This document shows positions 27,102-38,094 of a DNA stretch of 64,000 nt, one piece after another. Every line of letters starts with the position of its first letter. Within the stretch, counting starts at the first letter, position 1. The stretch covers positions 855,001-919,000 of the forward strand of contig JAQFVV010000256.1 in assembly GCA_028023455.1 (NCBI GenBank). Direction: 5' to 3'. The stretch is from Epiperipatus broadwayi (lineage: Eukaryota; Onychophora; Udeonychophora; Euonychophora; Peripatidae). Below the pieces are notes generated by a model. That model ran no database searches. It worked only from the letters and a program-made list of their open reading frames with translations, and was not told where the DNA came from. A program made the position numbers and the translations under genes.

Positions 27102-27160
27102 ATGATCTGGCCCAACTGATGAATGCTGGTTCTGCATGAAATACATATATTGGAGATCAT
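27102..27160 (+). ncRNA. Candidate type I hammerhead ribozyme
   Basis: All hammerhead core positions are present: CTGATGA (27116-27122) and GAAA (27138-27141). Helix II is a perfect ATGC (27123-27126) / GCAT (27134-27137) with loop TGGTTCT. Helix III is very short: A27141-T27142 pairs with A27147-T27148 around a small loop. A27149 is then the predicted cleavage-site nucleotide. Helix I pairs CCAA (27112-27115) with TTGG (27150-27153), has a GGC bulge (27109-27111), then pairs ATGATCT (27102-27108) perfectly with AGATCAT (27154-27160). A bulged helix I plus a looped helix II is the layout of natural fast hammerheads, and a very short helix III is typical of PLE and retrozyme ribozymes (family knowledge). 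PLE remains lie 1.1 kb downstream. Activity is untested. Confidence 0.7.
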
Positions 27161-28274
27161 TTATCTTTTCCATATGTGTGTAGTCATATGTTTTAGTTAT
27201 TTAAAATGGAACAGAGGATGAATATAGACTGAAAGTTTTAAATTCAAATCCTTCTATTTACTAAAGTTAGAGATAGAGAATTTATTTCTTTGTATTTATA
27301 TAATAAATTGATAAATTTATAGTTACATAATTATAATAGAGAAAAATGGATAGCTAAATTGGTTAGAGAAAAAAGAACAGAAATATAAAAAATGAATACA
27401 AATTTAAAAAAAAATACTTTGCTATTTTATAAAAATAAAAAAATATATAAAATATAAAAATATATATGATAGCACTAAAGAAAGTTCATTATTATTTGGT
27501 ATAAGAACAGGAGGTTTCAAAACATGGAAATTTGGATATGAGAGACAAAAATAGAATTAAGATTTGGAATATAATTGTAGTTTGGTGTGAAGATAACATT
27601 TATTTATGAAATATAGCATGATGAAAAATATCAGGATAAATTGTATGGAAAGTGTGAGAAATTTAAGAATAAAAGAAAGTACGGAGTAGATATTTTATAG
27701 ATTTTGATTAGATTTTTGTAACAAAATGAAAAATAGAAGATTAGGGTGATGGAATTAATGAAACATTGTTTAAATAGGATAGAACTAGTGAAAAAATGAA
27801 TCAGGACTAGTATTACATAAATTAACTGTGTTAATTTGGCTACAAGAATCTGAAGATATCACATGTGTATCAAAAACTTCTGGTTTTGTCTAAGGAGAAG
27901 GAATTTTACACCACAGCCTATCAATAGACTTTGTGCCAAGCTAACAATGATCATAATATATGCAATTAATAAAAAAAAGGATGTTTAAATATTTTAAAAT
28001 ATACTTTTATTTTGATTTCTGATTATTTTTTTAGCTTTTGAAGTTCCAATTTAATGATAAATTTGACATTTAATTATGGTTTTTACCTTTATTATGATCT
28101 ATATCTTTTTTATCATTTTACTGGCATAATATTATTCATAGAAAGACACTCAGGAAGATTTTAATTTGAATTATGTCTTAGGTGGTGAAACTATATCATG
28201 AATTAATAAAAAGTCTTCTTTACTTGTTAACTTTATATGTATATATGTTGATATGAAGATTTTCATGGGTTGCA
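27161..28274. other. A/T-rich noncoding stretch
   Basis: No gene is seen. It separates the candidate ribozyme from the PLE fragment and may contain worn PLE sequence, but I cannot read any domain in it. Confidence 0.35.
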
Positions 28275-28800
28275 TATATAAAAGACATATTTTGCAGGTT
28301 CATTGGTGTTAAAAAATTTAAATATTGATATACTGAAATTTTGTCTTGATCACACAAGTCATCCACTGGATGATAAAAAGTAGAAAGATGGTTGTAGAGG
28401 TGCTACACTTACTGATTTGAAAAAAACATTAAATTCCACCAATAATAAAAATGTTAAATTAAAAATCATATCCAGATGTGATAATCCCTACCAGTGCAAA
28501 ATTAGAGAAGCCATTGAGATATTTAAAAGACCAGAATTTATCAATAAGCGAGATGATACATGCAAACTTCCTCCTATTTGGAAAGATTTTTTTAAAAATC
28601 ATTCTTAATTTAACATTTTTACTATTGGTGGAATTTAACATTTTTTTCAAATCAGTGATTTTAGCACCTCTACAACCATCTTTCTACCTTTTATCACCCA
28701 GTGGATGACTTGTGTGATCAAGTCAATACATCGGTATATCAATATTTAAATTTTTTAATGCAGATGAACCCACAAAATATGTCTTATATATATATATATT
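28275..28800 (+). mobile_element. Penelope-like element fragment with ~196-bp inverted terminal arms (PLE copy 1)
   Basis: The left arm (28275-28470) is a close reverse complement of the right arm (28598-28796). Between and slightly into the arms, the frame 28465-28608 encodes IISRCDNPYQCKIREAIEI, then a segment ending KLPPIWKDF. This matches the C-terminus of PLE proteins, where the GIY-YIG endonuclease ends with a (I/K)REAIEI.KR......RD.G..L.P.W pattern. The right arm is the ordinary PLE 3' end, since it follows the stop codon in copy 2 (35.8 kb) too. The left arm is an inverted copy of it, which agrees with the inverted terminal structures described for PLEs. The reverse transcriptase part is absent. 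Open frames inside the arms are shadows. Confidence 0.8.
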
Positions 28801-30499
28801 CAATAGGGCAACTTGTTTTCTGATAACTAGTGGAGAAATATGTGAAAATTATAAAAAGCAACTAAATAATCTTGAAGATGCAAATTATATGTTTATGCCC
28901 TATATAGTTAAATCATTATTAGAGTCTCAGATCTAAAGGCTAAAAGATTCTAGATTAAATCTCAAGTATCATATGACATAGCAAATGGCTACCCATTAAT
29001 TACATATCTATTATTATTAATTAGTAAAAAGATACAGAGTCACAAACTATTATACAAACATGTTTATAATGTTCATTTATGGACAATAAGATTTCCTATG
29101 ACTACATTTCTTAGACATAAATATAATAGTTGACTGGGTTTAATAAAAAGTTTTTATCATTGTTCTAGAAATTTTGGAGACTATATACCAGTAAATTATT
29201 TTCAAGCCTCATTGGCTTATTTTATTGCCATAGATTGCCATAGTGGATTTCTGAGAAAATCTAGAATCTTTTATGTGCTTTACCCAAATCAACACAACAT
29301 ATTTTTGGTATAAAAAAAAAGGTATATAACTATTTTTAATTGAAGATTAAAAATTCTATTTTAATTTAAATTAATAAAATGAATATGAATGTGTCAATCT
29401 TGAAACAAAATTCTATTCTAATGTGGAAAATTAATTTTTCTTATACATTTAATCCTATGTTTTATCTTTTTTTAATGAATTTTAGAAAAGTTTCGTAAAA
29501 CTTCATTATACACTTTAATTATATAAATTCATCTTTGTTTCAACATTTAGCTATAAACATTTTATCTTTTTTACAATGTATGTAATGTGTGTATTTAAAA
29601 AGCAATATCATATTGCTATAAAATTCACATTAATGATGACATTTCAAATAGATACAGGGAATATCTTAGTTAGTTTTTGACTGATGATAAAGAAATTCAT
29701 ATGCTGGCTTTAATGGTACATTTATCTTATCTAGTCAGATTTGGATAAGCATAATAAAATAAAAAAAGTCTTTGTAATCTTAAAGATGTAAGATTTCAAG
29801 CCATAATAAAATGGATAGAAAAGTTTTAAAATACAGTGGTGAAGTGTAAAATTATAGGAATTTCTTTTTTAAATATATGGGCTCCTAAAGTTTTGCCAAT
29901 TGATCTTAAATTGTTTGTATAAAGGAGATAGAAAAGACTTCTGTAATTATTATGCAATATTATAGTTATTCATTTTAGTAAAAACATTTTCAAAGATTTT
30001 TTGAATAAGTCACTCCCAATCATAGATGGCATTATTAAAGACATAGTGTTGTTTTAAAAGCACTATGGATATGAGATTTTTTAACACAAAAATACAATGA
30101 AGGGATCAGGAATACAGATTCAATTTATATATTAGTTTGAACAAGGCATTTTATTTAGTTTATCTAAAAGATGTATGGCAATGTTTGAAATTGCCCAACT
30201 AAAGTTTATTCATATTATAAAACTTTTACAAAATGAAATGAAAGGAAGAATTTAATGCTGCTAGTAGAAATCAGATATTTTGAAATGAAAAGTATATTAA
30301 ATATAAGTATTAGCCCCAACTTTGTTTTCCAATTTTATAATAATGGTCTTTGGACAGTTTATAGTCACCTTCATGAAACTTACTGTTTATAAAATAGATT
30401 TGAAGGAGATTTTAATTTGATCTGATTGAAGAATATAAGCTTCTAAATTTATAGTCTATTAAAAATATGCCATTCTTTCCAATTTAAAGGGCAATGATG
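28801..30499. other. A/T-rich noncoding stretch
   Basis: No gene is recognised. Part of it may be the worn 5' portion of the RT relic that begins to be readable near 30500, but no motif can be placed. Confidence 0.35.
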
Positions 30500-31040
30500 T
30501 TTTTTTGATTGATGTTTAAAAATCTCTCTGTGCTTTATCAACCAATGGTGAAAAAGAAAATATTCAGCAACATTTAGCCCAGATGATTATCAATTTGAAA
30601 ATGTGAACCAGTCAAATATCTCAGTAAATTTGTAGTTAAAAAAAAGTTGGGTCTTAGATGTTGTGGTATAACATAACTCAGTATATTGTTGATACATTCC
30701 ACAAGTTAGAATATAAAATATTTTATTGCAATGAAATAAATTGTATTTAAAGCTATTACTTTATTCACTTTATTGTATGAATGTGAGATGAGGATATACC
30801 ATCAACAGAACACATGTCATTTAAATGAAACTTCATAGGATTTTATAAAATTAGTGATAAGATCATAATTCATGTTGCAATTAAATCTGCAATTAAAAAG
30901 ACATATTTTTATTGGATTATTTTTTACAAAATTAAAAAATAATAACAGATTTTCTGAAAAAATATTTTTTGATAATTTTGAGTTTGGTTTTTATGGGTGA
31001 GACTGACATATCTCAAAGATAACCTAAAGAGGTAACAATA
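30500..31040 (+). pseudogene. Decayed non-LTR retrotransposon reverse transcriptase (relic 2)
   Basis: The plus strand reads EPVKYLS near 30605, matching the V..F.YLGS motif. At 30749-30792 it reads KAITLFTLLYECEM, matching the YKA..LTTLLYGCETW motif typical of jockey-like elements, followed by IYHQQ in place of the usual (V/I)Y.R(H/Q). A stretch near 30985-31020 has a weak match to the RW.GH..RM..DR.PK region beyond. Many stops and frameshifts make it nonfunctional. It is the same type of element as relic 1, but a separate copy since both contain the same domain. Confidence 0.6.
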
Positions 31041-31554
31041 TTAATTACTTTCATTAAAGAAATAAGATTCAAGAAAATCCAATAGATAATTACTGTTAAG
31101 TAATATAATGTAATCTTTTAAAAAGTGATATTAATAATAGATTAATTGTAGCAACCTAAAGATGTCAGATAAGCAAACTAAAGTCTAGAATCTGATATAA
31201 GTGGATATATTTGTGTTTTGTAGATTGGTTTTTATAGTAAGCCAAAACTTAATTTTTATTCTTTGTTTTCTTTTGGAGTTTACAAAAGGTTTCTAATAAT
31301 GATGAATTTTGTAGCTCAGTAAATATTTATGTTATATATCTTAATGTGAGATGATTAAATTAAATTGCAAGCTGTAGTAAACTACTCCAAATAATGATAA
31401 ATTACATCACCATTTTGGTTGCCACACTCTATCCATCTTAATAATTAGATCTACTTTTAGTATTGTTTAAGGTTTATAATGATATGTTTAAATAAGCACA
31501 CATAATATGAAATATTTTTAATAGAAATAACTGAATATTATAAGGAGATATGCC
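31041..31554. other. A/T-rich noncoding stretch between RT relics
   Basis: No readable domain is seen. It probably holds the 3' end of relic 2 and the worn RT upstream of relic 3. Confidence 0.3.
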
Positions 31555-31990
31555 TTTCTGCTTAAAAAGAAAGATTGACTTAGATGAAGAGCATTCTTAC
31601 CTATGGATCTGAGACTTGGTCATTTAACAGAAAAGCAATAAATGCACTTTGAGAGAAACAGAAATTAAAAGCAAAATATAGGAAAATGGTATTATTGACA
31701 TCATTGAAAGAATAAAGACTAAAATGGTGTTGGATTGGGCATATTGTTGTAAGAAATAATATTAATAAGACAACAGATATCTTAAAATAGAGCCCAAAAG
31801 TTGTAAAAGGGTTTAAATAAAAGTCACATATGAGATGGGTGAATGAAATAAGAAGTTTGTTGATATGAAGAGGAGAAGTGTAGCCATAAAAAAGAGTAAC
31901 TGGATTAAAACTTGGAAAGCCCTTCATCCTGCAGTGGATCACTGATGATTGAAAATGATGATGATGAGATAATAAAGTTAAACTGTGTGT
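31555..31990 (+). pseudogene. Decayed non-LTR retrotransposon RT C-terminus with GATGAT-type tail (relic 3)
   Basis: LKRKIDLDE is read near 31562 and, one frameshift later, ILTYGSETW at 31593-31619. This is the classic post-palm motif (LKRKV.DQC.LP.LTYG.ETW). Further on KWCWIGHI matches KW.WAGHI. Near 31900 NWIKTWKALHPAVDH matches the W...G.A...QW. end of these ORF2 proteins. A short GATGATGATGAG tail follows near 31960. Stops and frameshifts are frequent. The 136-codon minus-strand open frame at 31601-32011 is an antisense shadow of this relic. The element type differs from relics 1 and 2, with TYGSETW rather than LYGCETW wording. Confidence 0.75.
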
Positions 31991-34160
31991 AGGGCTTGCA
32001 ACCTGTTGCATACTATTTCAAATAAGGATCAGGGACTTCAATGTGTGTAATAATTTATTTTGCTTAAATGCCATTACATTTTTAGAGATTTACTTTTGGA
32101 TCAATTTATTATCAAGTCTTAAAATCAACAAATTTGCTTTTCAACAAATATCTTATGATAAATATCAATGGTAAGTTACTTTTGATGACGATCATTTGTT
32201 TCTTATTGCTTATTCACATTATTTGAAGATTCTTTGGAACAATAAATTTCTCTTACAAATTAATGATTTTTTAATATTGTTCAAAAAATAATCAATCTTT
32301 TTACATTTTTTAAGCAAAATTCCATTTCTTAAATATATATATATATAACATTTTTGATTGCCAGTGTTTGTTGACAGACTACAAATAAAATGAATGATTC
32401 TGAAAACCATTGCATTTGTAGGGAAATCTTTAGAGAATCAACTAAAAGAAAAATTTGTCGATTGATAGCTTAAATATTTTTGATAGATTTTTGTCTAATG
32501 AATGATAATTCTATTATAAACATGTCTTAAGCTTCTACTTGATCAAACTCCATAGTTTAAATATTTCCTAGTTTTTATTTAGAAAGTAGTCTCAAGAGGG
32601 TTAACAGCTATTAGCTATCATTTTAGATTCAGACTGAACAAAAGCATAACTCACCAGGATGAAGGGACGAATCAGAGCATGCTCAGATGGATGCAGTTGG
32701 TATTCTTTTAATTGGAAAAAGGGATGAATTAATTATTATTTTATTGTGTACCTGCTTAATGGAAATGAGAGGTAGAAAAAAGAATGACGACTATCTCCTG
32801 CTGATTAAAATTAACAATGTTGAAAAAATACTTTTTCAAAATGTGATTTTAATGGTTAAAGCCAGAATAGTTTTGGTTACTAACAGTCAGCTAAAAAAAA
32901 AAAAAAATAGGACACAGTTTTTTTCACTATTTATACATAGATGTGTGTGCGTGCTTAAGAATTTAGCTTCCATTGATAAACATTCTACTGATATATTCTT
33001 CCCTTAAAACCTTTTCAATTTATTTACTTAAAAGTTACTACCATTTATCCCTTTACTCCTTGAAGTAGTCTTAGTTTATAAACACCCAAATAACAACTAC
33101 AGAAAAGCTTGCAATGTTATGAATAGACAATAATAGATTGGTAGTTGTTTTTTTTTTATAGTAATGCCTCTTTCTGAAATTTATATGACATAAGTATCTC
33201 TATTTCCTCATATGTGGGTGTGGTAGTATGGAGGGTGGCGGAAAATCACTGCATCCAGTAAATCACGTATGAAATACTTCAGAATACGACAGAAATATAA
33301 AAAAAACTCTTAATTTTGCGATTTCATATTACAATTATAAAAATCATGCTGAAAATCTATTACTACTCATTAGAACTTTAAATCAAAAATTATAAATTAA
33401 AATAATCATTTTGTTTGTCTTTTTTTTTCTTTTAATATGATCCATTAATAATTAAATACATTTAAAAATCTTTTTATATTTTTCTTTATAAAAATTTGTT
33501 TATTTAAATTAATTTATACACGCACGTAACAAAAATATTCACCTTAAGCTTCAATCATTTATTATTAGCTTTATGAAGTGTTTATTCTATTACCTCATTC
33601 AATAAGAGAAGAGCAAGAATAGTAGAAGATAATAAATCATTGATAATGACCATAATCTATCACTGAAATATAAACTGAATTGATTTTTGTTTTGTTTTTT
33701 TAGTGTACAACATATGATTGAAATCAGTAAGTAAAAGAAGAAAAAAGTGGTGTGGAATTTTAATATATATTTAAGAGCGGTCACCTGCCGATTAAGTAAT
33801 TTAATAATAATCATGTATTATATATAATCTCTTGCATCAACATGTCAATAAATCTTTGCTGGACAAGCAGATTTAATTTAAGATAAAATATTTACCAGAC
33901 TTTTCAATTTGCAAAAAAGAATATAAACTATTAAGAAATATGAACAGATAGATATCCCTAACCTGAAAATCACAGCAAGGTGTGTGTTACTCTGAATTAT
34001 TCAAGATCTCAAATTTTTGAGTGAGAAATTATCAAACTCATTTGTCATGATGCTAAATTCAAGTTTAAAGCAGATTTTTGGCAATTTTTTACGTGTTTTT
34101 ATTTATTTTAAACTTACAAGTGGTATAAGTTTGTTTTCCATATTACTGTACTTGATCATT
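31991..34160. other. A/T-rich noncoding stretch
   Basis: No gene is recognised. A 106-codon open frame at 32687-33007 plus has a lysine run from an A-homopolymer and no family resemblance; I treat it as chance. Other short frames here come from T-rich or TA-rich sequence. Confidence 0.4.
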
Positions 34161-34610
34161 ATAGAATTGTGAGTGCAAAATGTATTCTTCCACTTTTCTT
34201 GGTCATCTGAGGATCTTCATCATTGAGAATGTTTCATTCCTCCAGGAAGCACTCTTCATCCAGACCACAATCAAGAATGGTATCTTTGCCAACATTAGAT
34301 TATCAATTTTTTTGACCTTTGCCATGTGGATTACCAGATGCAAATACATCTTTGATTGCGCATCTTCCAGTGTTTGTGACACCTATATGAAGGTGCTCAT
34401 TCCTTCCAAAGAATGTGACCGACTTTTGGTCCAGACTGGCTACATCAACAAACTGGGAATAAAGTTACACTACCAGTAGGTTAATCAAGCTTCAGTCTCT
34501 CAGAAAGCAAATGTTGAAGATATCAAACATGAACTTATTACTTAAGAGTACACAAGTCACTTTAATGTAAACTTATCAGTCTTGTCTTAAAAGATTGTAA
34601 TAAATTCTAT
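34161..34610 (+). pseudogene. Possible retrocopy or unknown coding fragment (99 codons)
   Basis: The stretch 34180-34479 stands out from its surroundings. It has normal-looking codons, about 45% G+C in places, and an open frame starting MYSSTFLGHLRIF and ending NKLGIKLHYQ. It is followed by TAATAAAT near 34596 and a short A run at 34619, which could be a poly-A signal and tail of a retrotransposed mRNA. I do not recognise the protein in any frame or on either strand. The frame could equally be a secondary one over a shifted old gene. There is no visible promoter or signal peptide. Confidence 0.35.
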
Positions 34611-35519
34611 TTTTATACAAAAAAATGGTTTATTTTATCATTGCCAATAATATGTGTTTCTTATTGGTTTGAGATAAGATATATAGCAATTATATTAGTC
34701 ATTTTTCTACACATAATTTTTTTATGAAAGTTATTTTTTTAGAACTGAAATTTCAATCCTAAAAATACAATGAAAAGCTGTGGCAATTGTCTGCTACTAT
34801 TTTTTTTTTTTACATCATGATAAATTTTGCAATTGGATATCAAAAAGTCATATATTTGAGAAAAACAATAAAAATCACAAATAATAATAATAATCAAATA
34901 GCATTAAAGTAGAATTCATAAGAAGTTTAAATGCTAAACCCGCCAGAATTAAAATCAATCCAAATATTTTATGCTCTGGTGTTTGAAACTCTCACTTTTT
35001 TTTGTCTCTGAAAGTTGATTTCCTTGCATAAAAAAATATTATTTGGAAAACATTGGTGCTCTTTGAATAAAAAAAATCAGATGATATATATATATATGTT
35101 ACGAATCACTATTTAAAATTTTAGACAAATGCTTAAGGAGATAATATGTAAACCATAGAAAGATTGAGATGGTCTTAACTCAAGTCCGAAGTACAATCAT
35201 CTGATTTGTATACCCAAGTTAAAATGCATGCATTATCTCAATATACTATTCATATTAGTACAATTCTACTAAAAAATTAATTATTTAATCTAAGTATACT
35301 TGCACAATACTTGCATAGTATATACACACTTATATTTGATTGAATATAGGTATAATTTAAACTTGGAGTTTAGATGTAACCATAAGGGACCCTCACCAAA
35401 AGTAATATAAAATGTAATAAATCAAACATTTTTATTAATCTCTAACCACTTATTATTTTATTTGCTGTTTTAATTGTAGATTAATTGACACTATGTAAAT
35501 GAAGGAATGTTGTAGTAAA
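34611..35519. other. A/T-rich noncoding stretch
   Basis: No gene or known repeat is seen; a short (TA)n tract lies at about 35086-35097. Confidence 0.45.
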
Positions 35520-35819
35520 ATGTAATGGTCAAATAAAGTTTATTGATCAATAGATAGATAAGATAAATAAATAGATAAGTGTAGATGTATGAACTTACGA
35601 ATAGGTGGACAATTAGACATACAAACAAATAAATGAATAGTAGATAAATATGTAAGTATATATATTAATGGATGGACAAATAAGTAGTCAGATGTATGTA
35701 CAGATAAATAGATAGTTAAATTTATCAAATGATAATACACATTTCTTCCAAGATATATATATATCACACACACATATATATATATGTGTGTGTGTAAAAA
35801 TTTATATATATAAATATAA
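35520..35819. repeat. Degenerate TAGA/GATA tetranucleotide and (CA)n/(TA)n tract
   Basis: About 200 bp of diverged GATA/TAGA/TAAA units run from about 35545 to 35740, then CACACACA and TATATA tracts to 35790. The minus-strand 77-codon frame here is a translation of the repeat. The PLE copy 2 reading frame opens directly after it. Confidence 0.75.
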
Positions 35820-36556
35820 ATTTATAAAAAAAAAGCCTTATTTCAAGCCCAAAATGGACAAAATAGGAAACAAAAAGATGATAAATCAGCTATTAGGATT
35901 TGTGTTCCATATATAAAAGGAACTACAGACAGTATTGGACATATATTAAAATGCTATAATATATATACAGCATTTTTTACTCATCAAAAGATCAGCAATA
36001 TAATAATCAAGCCTAAGGATTCAATCCCTCTTGAATCTCATGGTGATTATCAAATCTCATGTGAAAATTGTAAAGCTTCTTGCATAGGTATGAGTAATTG
36101 TTGCATCAGTGTTAGGAGAGATGAGCATGCTAATGCAATTAAACAATACTCATCATCATTAGCACTCTCACTCTATACTACAGATTCAGGTTATAAAATT
36201 GATTTTTCTAGTACCAGGATCATATCCAGATGTGATAATCTCTACCAGTGCAAAATTAGAGAAGGCATTGAGATAGTTAAAAGGCCAGATTGTATCAATA
36301 AGTGAGATGATACATGCAAACTTTTTTTTATTTGGAAAGATTTTTTAAAATAACATTCTTAATTTAACATTTTTGATATTGGTGGAACTTTTAACATATT
36401 TTTCAAATTAGTGATTGTAGTGCCTCTACAACAATCTTTCTATCTTTTATCACCCAGTGGACGATTTGTGTGATCAAGTCAAAATGTTGGTATATCAATA
36501 TTTAAATTTTTTGACGCAGATGAACCAACAAAATATGTCTTATATATATATATATT
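35820..36556 (+). mobile_element. Penelope-like element 3' part with GIY-YIG endonuclease (PLE copy 2)
   Basis: One frame is open from 35820 to a TGA at 36303-36305 and resumes after it to a second stop near 36351. It reads VPYIKGTTDSIGHILKCYNI, the PLE RT-endonuclease linker (VPY..G....I...L...NI). Then come IIKPKDSIPLE and YQISCENCKASCIGMS, which correspond to the Y.I.C..C...YIG.T part of the GIY-YIG nuclease with its CxxC knuckle. RRDEH follows (R..EH), then YKIDF, and the IREGIEIVKRP C-terminal helix. The usual tyrosine before IG is C, and there is a premature stop, so it is likely dead. The 3' noncoding tail (about 36355-36556) is the same as the right arm of copy 1, ending in (TA)n. No inverted left arm is present. 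PLE RT copies are normally primed at the nicked target by this endonuclease. Confidence 0.85.
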
Positions 36557-38094
36557 CACTCTGTCTATAATTTTTTACTTTTATTATATTATTTAATGGG
36601 ATTATTATTCCTAAATTTTAAACTCAAGCTATTTTGCTAGTCATGCTAAGCAAATATGAACTATCACAATTAATTGCATATTTGATGTCTACGATTATAC
36701 AATAACTGTCTTTTATAGTGTGCAACAATAATAAACTGAAGAATCAAAGTGTAAAGATTCCTGGATCACAGTTCAATCTGTGGCTTTTAGTGTCCAACCA
36801 TCATATGTCCTCCTGAAAATATTATTATTTGATTATTTTTTATTACTGCATCAAACTGTAGAAACTTTTGACTTTGGGGGAAGAAGTTGATAGTTTGTGT
36901 TAATGTCTTTTTACAATGCTCCAACATATGTAATTAATTAGTTTATTCCTAAAGTTTTAGTATACCAATATGAATTACATACAATCATATAGATACATAA
37001 TGCATTTTGTGCTTGTGGACTTTGCTTTAATTGATTTTCAATTATTTGATCTTCATTTTGATTTAATACAATTACATGAAGTATCCGTATTAATAACCCA
37101 TTGCAGAGCAAATGCTGTTCAATCACCTCTCCCAACTCAGATAATATTGCTAATGAGGCTTGTTATTAAGCAAATATTTGTATGGTTATTCATTTGTATT
37201 CTAGATAAACATGACTAGTTATCGATTATTTTGACAACAGAAGATAGGCTGGCAGGCTAAGAAAAAATTTGAGCTCCATTCTGAACTGAACTCAATCATC
37301 AGTATTAAATATTATAACATATGGATCTTCTGCATAGTTATTATATGTGCTTGTATTTGTAATTACAACTAAAGTTCAGCTTTTTTAAATATTATTAATT
37401 AAAAACCAAAGATAAAACTATAAAATACCAACTATAAATATAGTTTTAGAAATATACTCAATTTGTTAAATTAAATGATAAAGAGTTAATATTAAAAGTT
37501 TATTGATTTGGTTATATAATAAGGTATAAATTACTAAAACATATACCAAAAATGTAATGGTAAGAATGATTACCGTTATAATACTGTTTGAAAATGGTTC
37601 ATTAACTTACAAATTAACATGTTTTTAGATATATAGAAATCAATTCATCAATTTTTTCTTAATAAATCTTGTTCTCCTATAACATTCACAAAAACATACA
37701 CCAATGCCTGGACCACCCTACAACACAGTCTTTATCAAAAAAACACAAACACATAATAATAAAAATCAATGACAAACATTCAAAATAATTTAAAAAAACA
37801 CTTAAAAACAGAAAGGGTTTGAGGTAAACAGTACTTTTTAAGGTTTTTTATTTTTTTTGGAATAATTTTGAACATCTGATATTTATATCCATTATTAAGC
37901 ACTTGTATTTTTTTGCCCTCCTGATATACTACATTGTAAAACAGTCAAACTGTTGGCCCATAGCTATATCCTTTATAATAGTCATACAAAAACAACATCT
38001 AAAAATAAGTTTGTGAGTTGATATATATATACATATGTATTTATATAAATATATGTGTGTATGTAATCTCCTATGTTAACAGAGGTTAATTACT
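36557..38094. other. A/T-rich noncoding stretch 3' of the Cys-rich gene
   Basis: CACAG-TTCAATC-TGTGG near 36760 is a perfect tRNA T-arm-like hairpin, possibly a SINE fragment. On the minus strand AATAAA near 37847 is a possible poly-A signal for the gene that follows; a (TA)n tract lies near 38022. No other gene is seen; the frames at 36938-37218 overlap each other on both strands and are not supported. Confidence 0.4.

Noticed and set aside
28459-28708. Overlapping 63- and 76-codon frames on both strands
   Set aside because: They are shadows created by the inverted arms of PLE copy 1.
31601-32011. 136-codon minus-strand open frame
   Set aside because: It is the antisense of a readable reverse transcriptase relic on the plus strand (ILTYGSETW at 31593-31619).
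35540-35773. 77-codon minus-strand frame rich in Tyr, Leu and Ser
   Set aside because: Translation of the degenerate GATA/TAGA tract.
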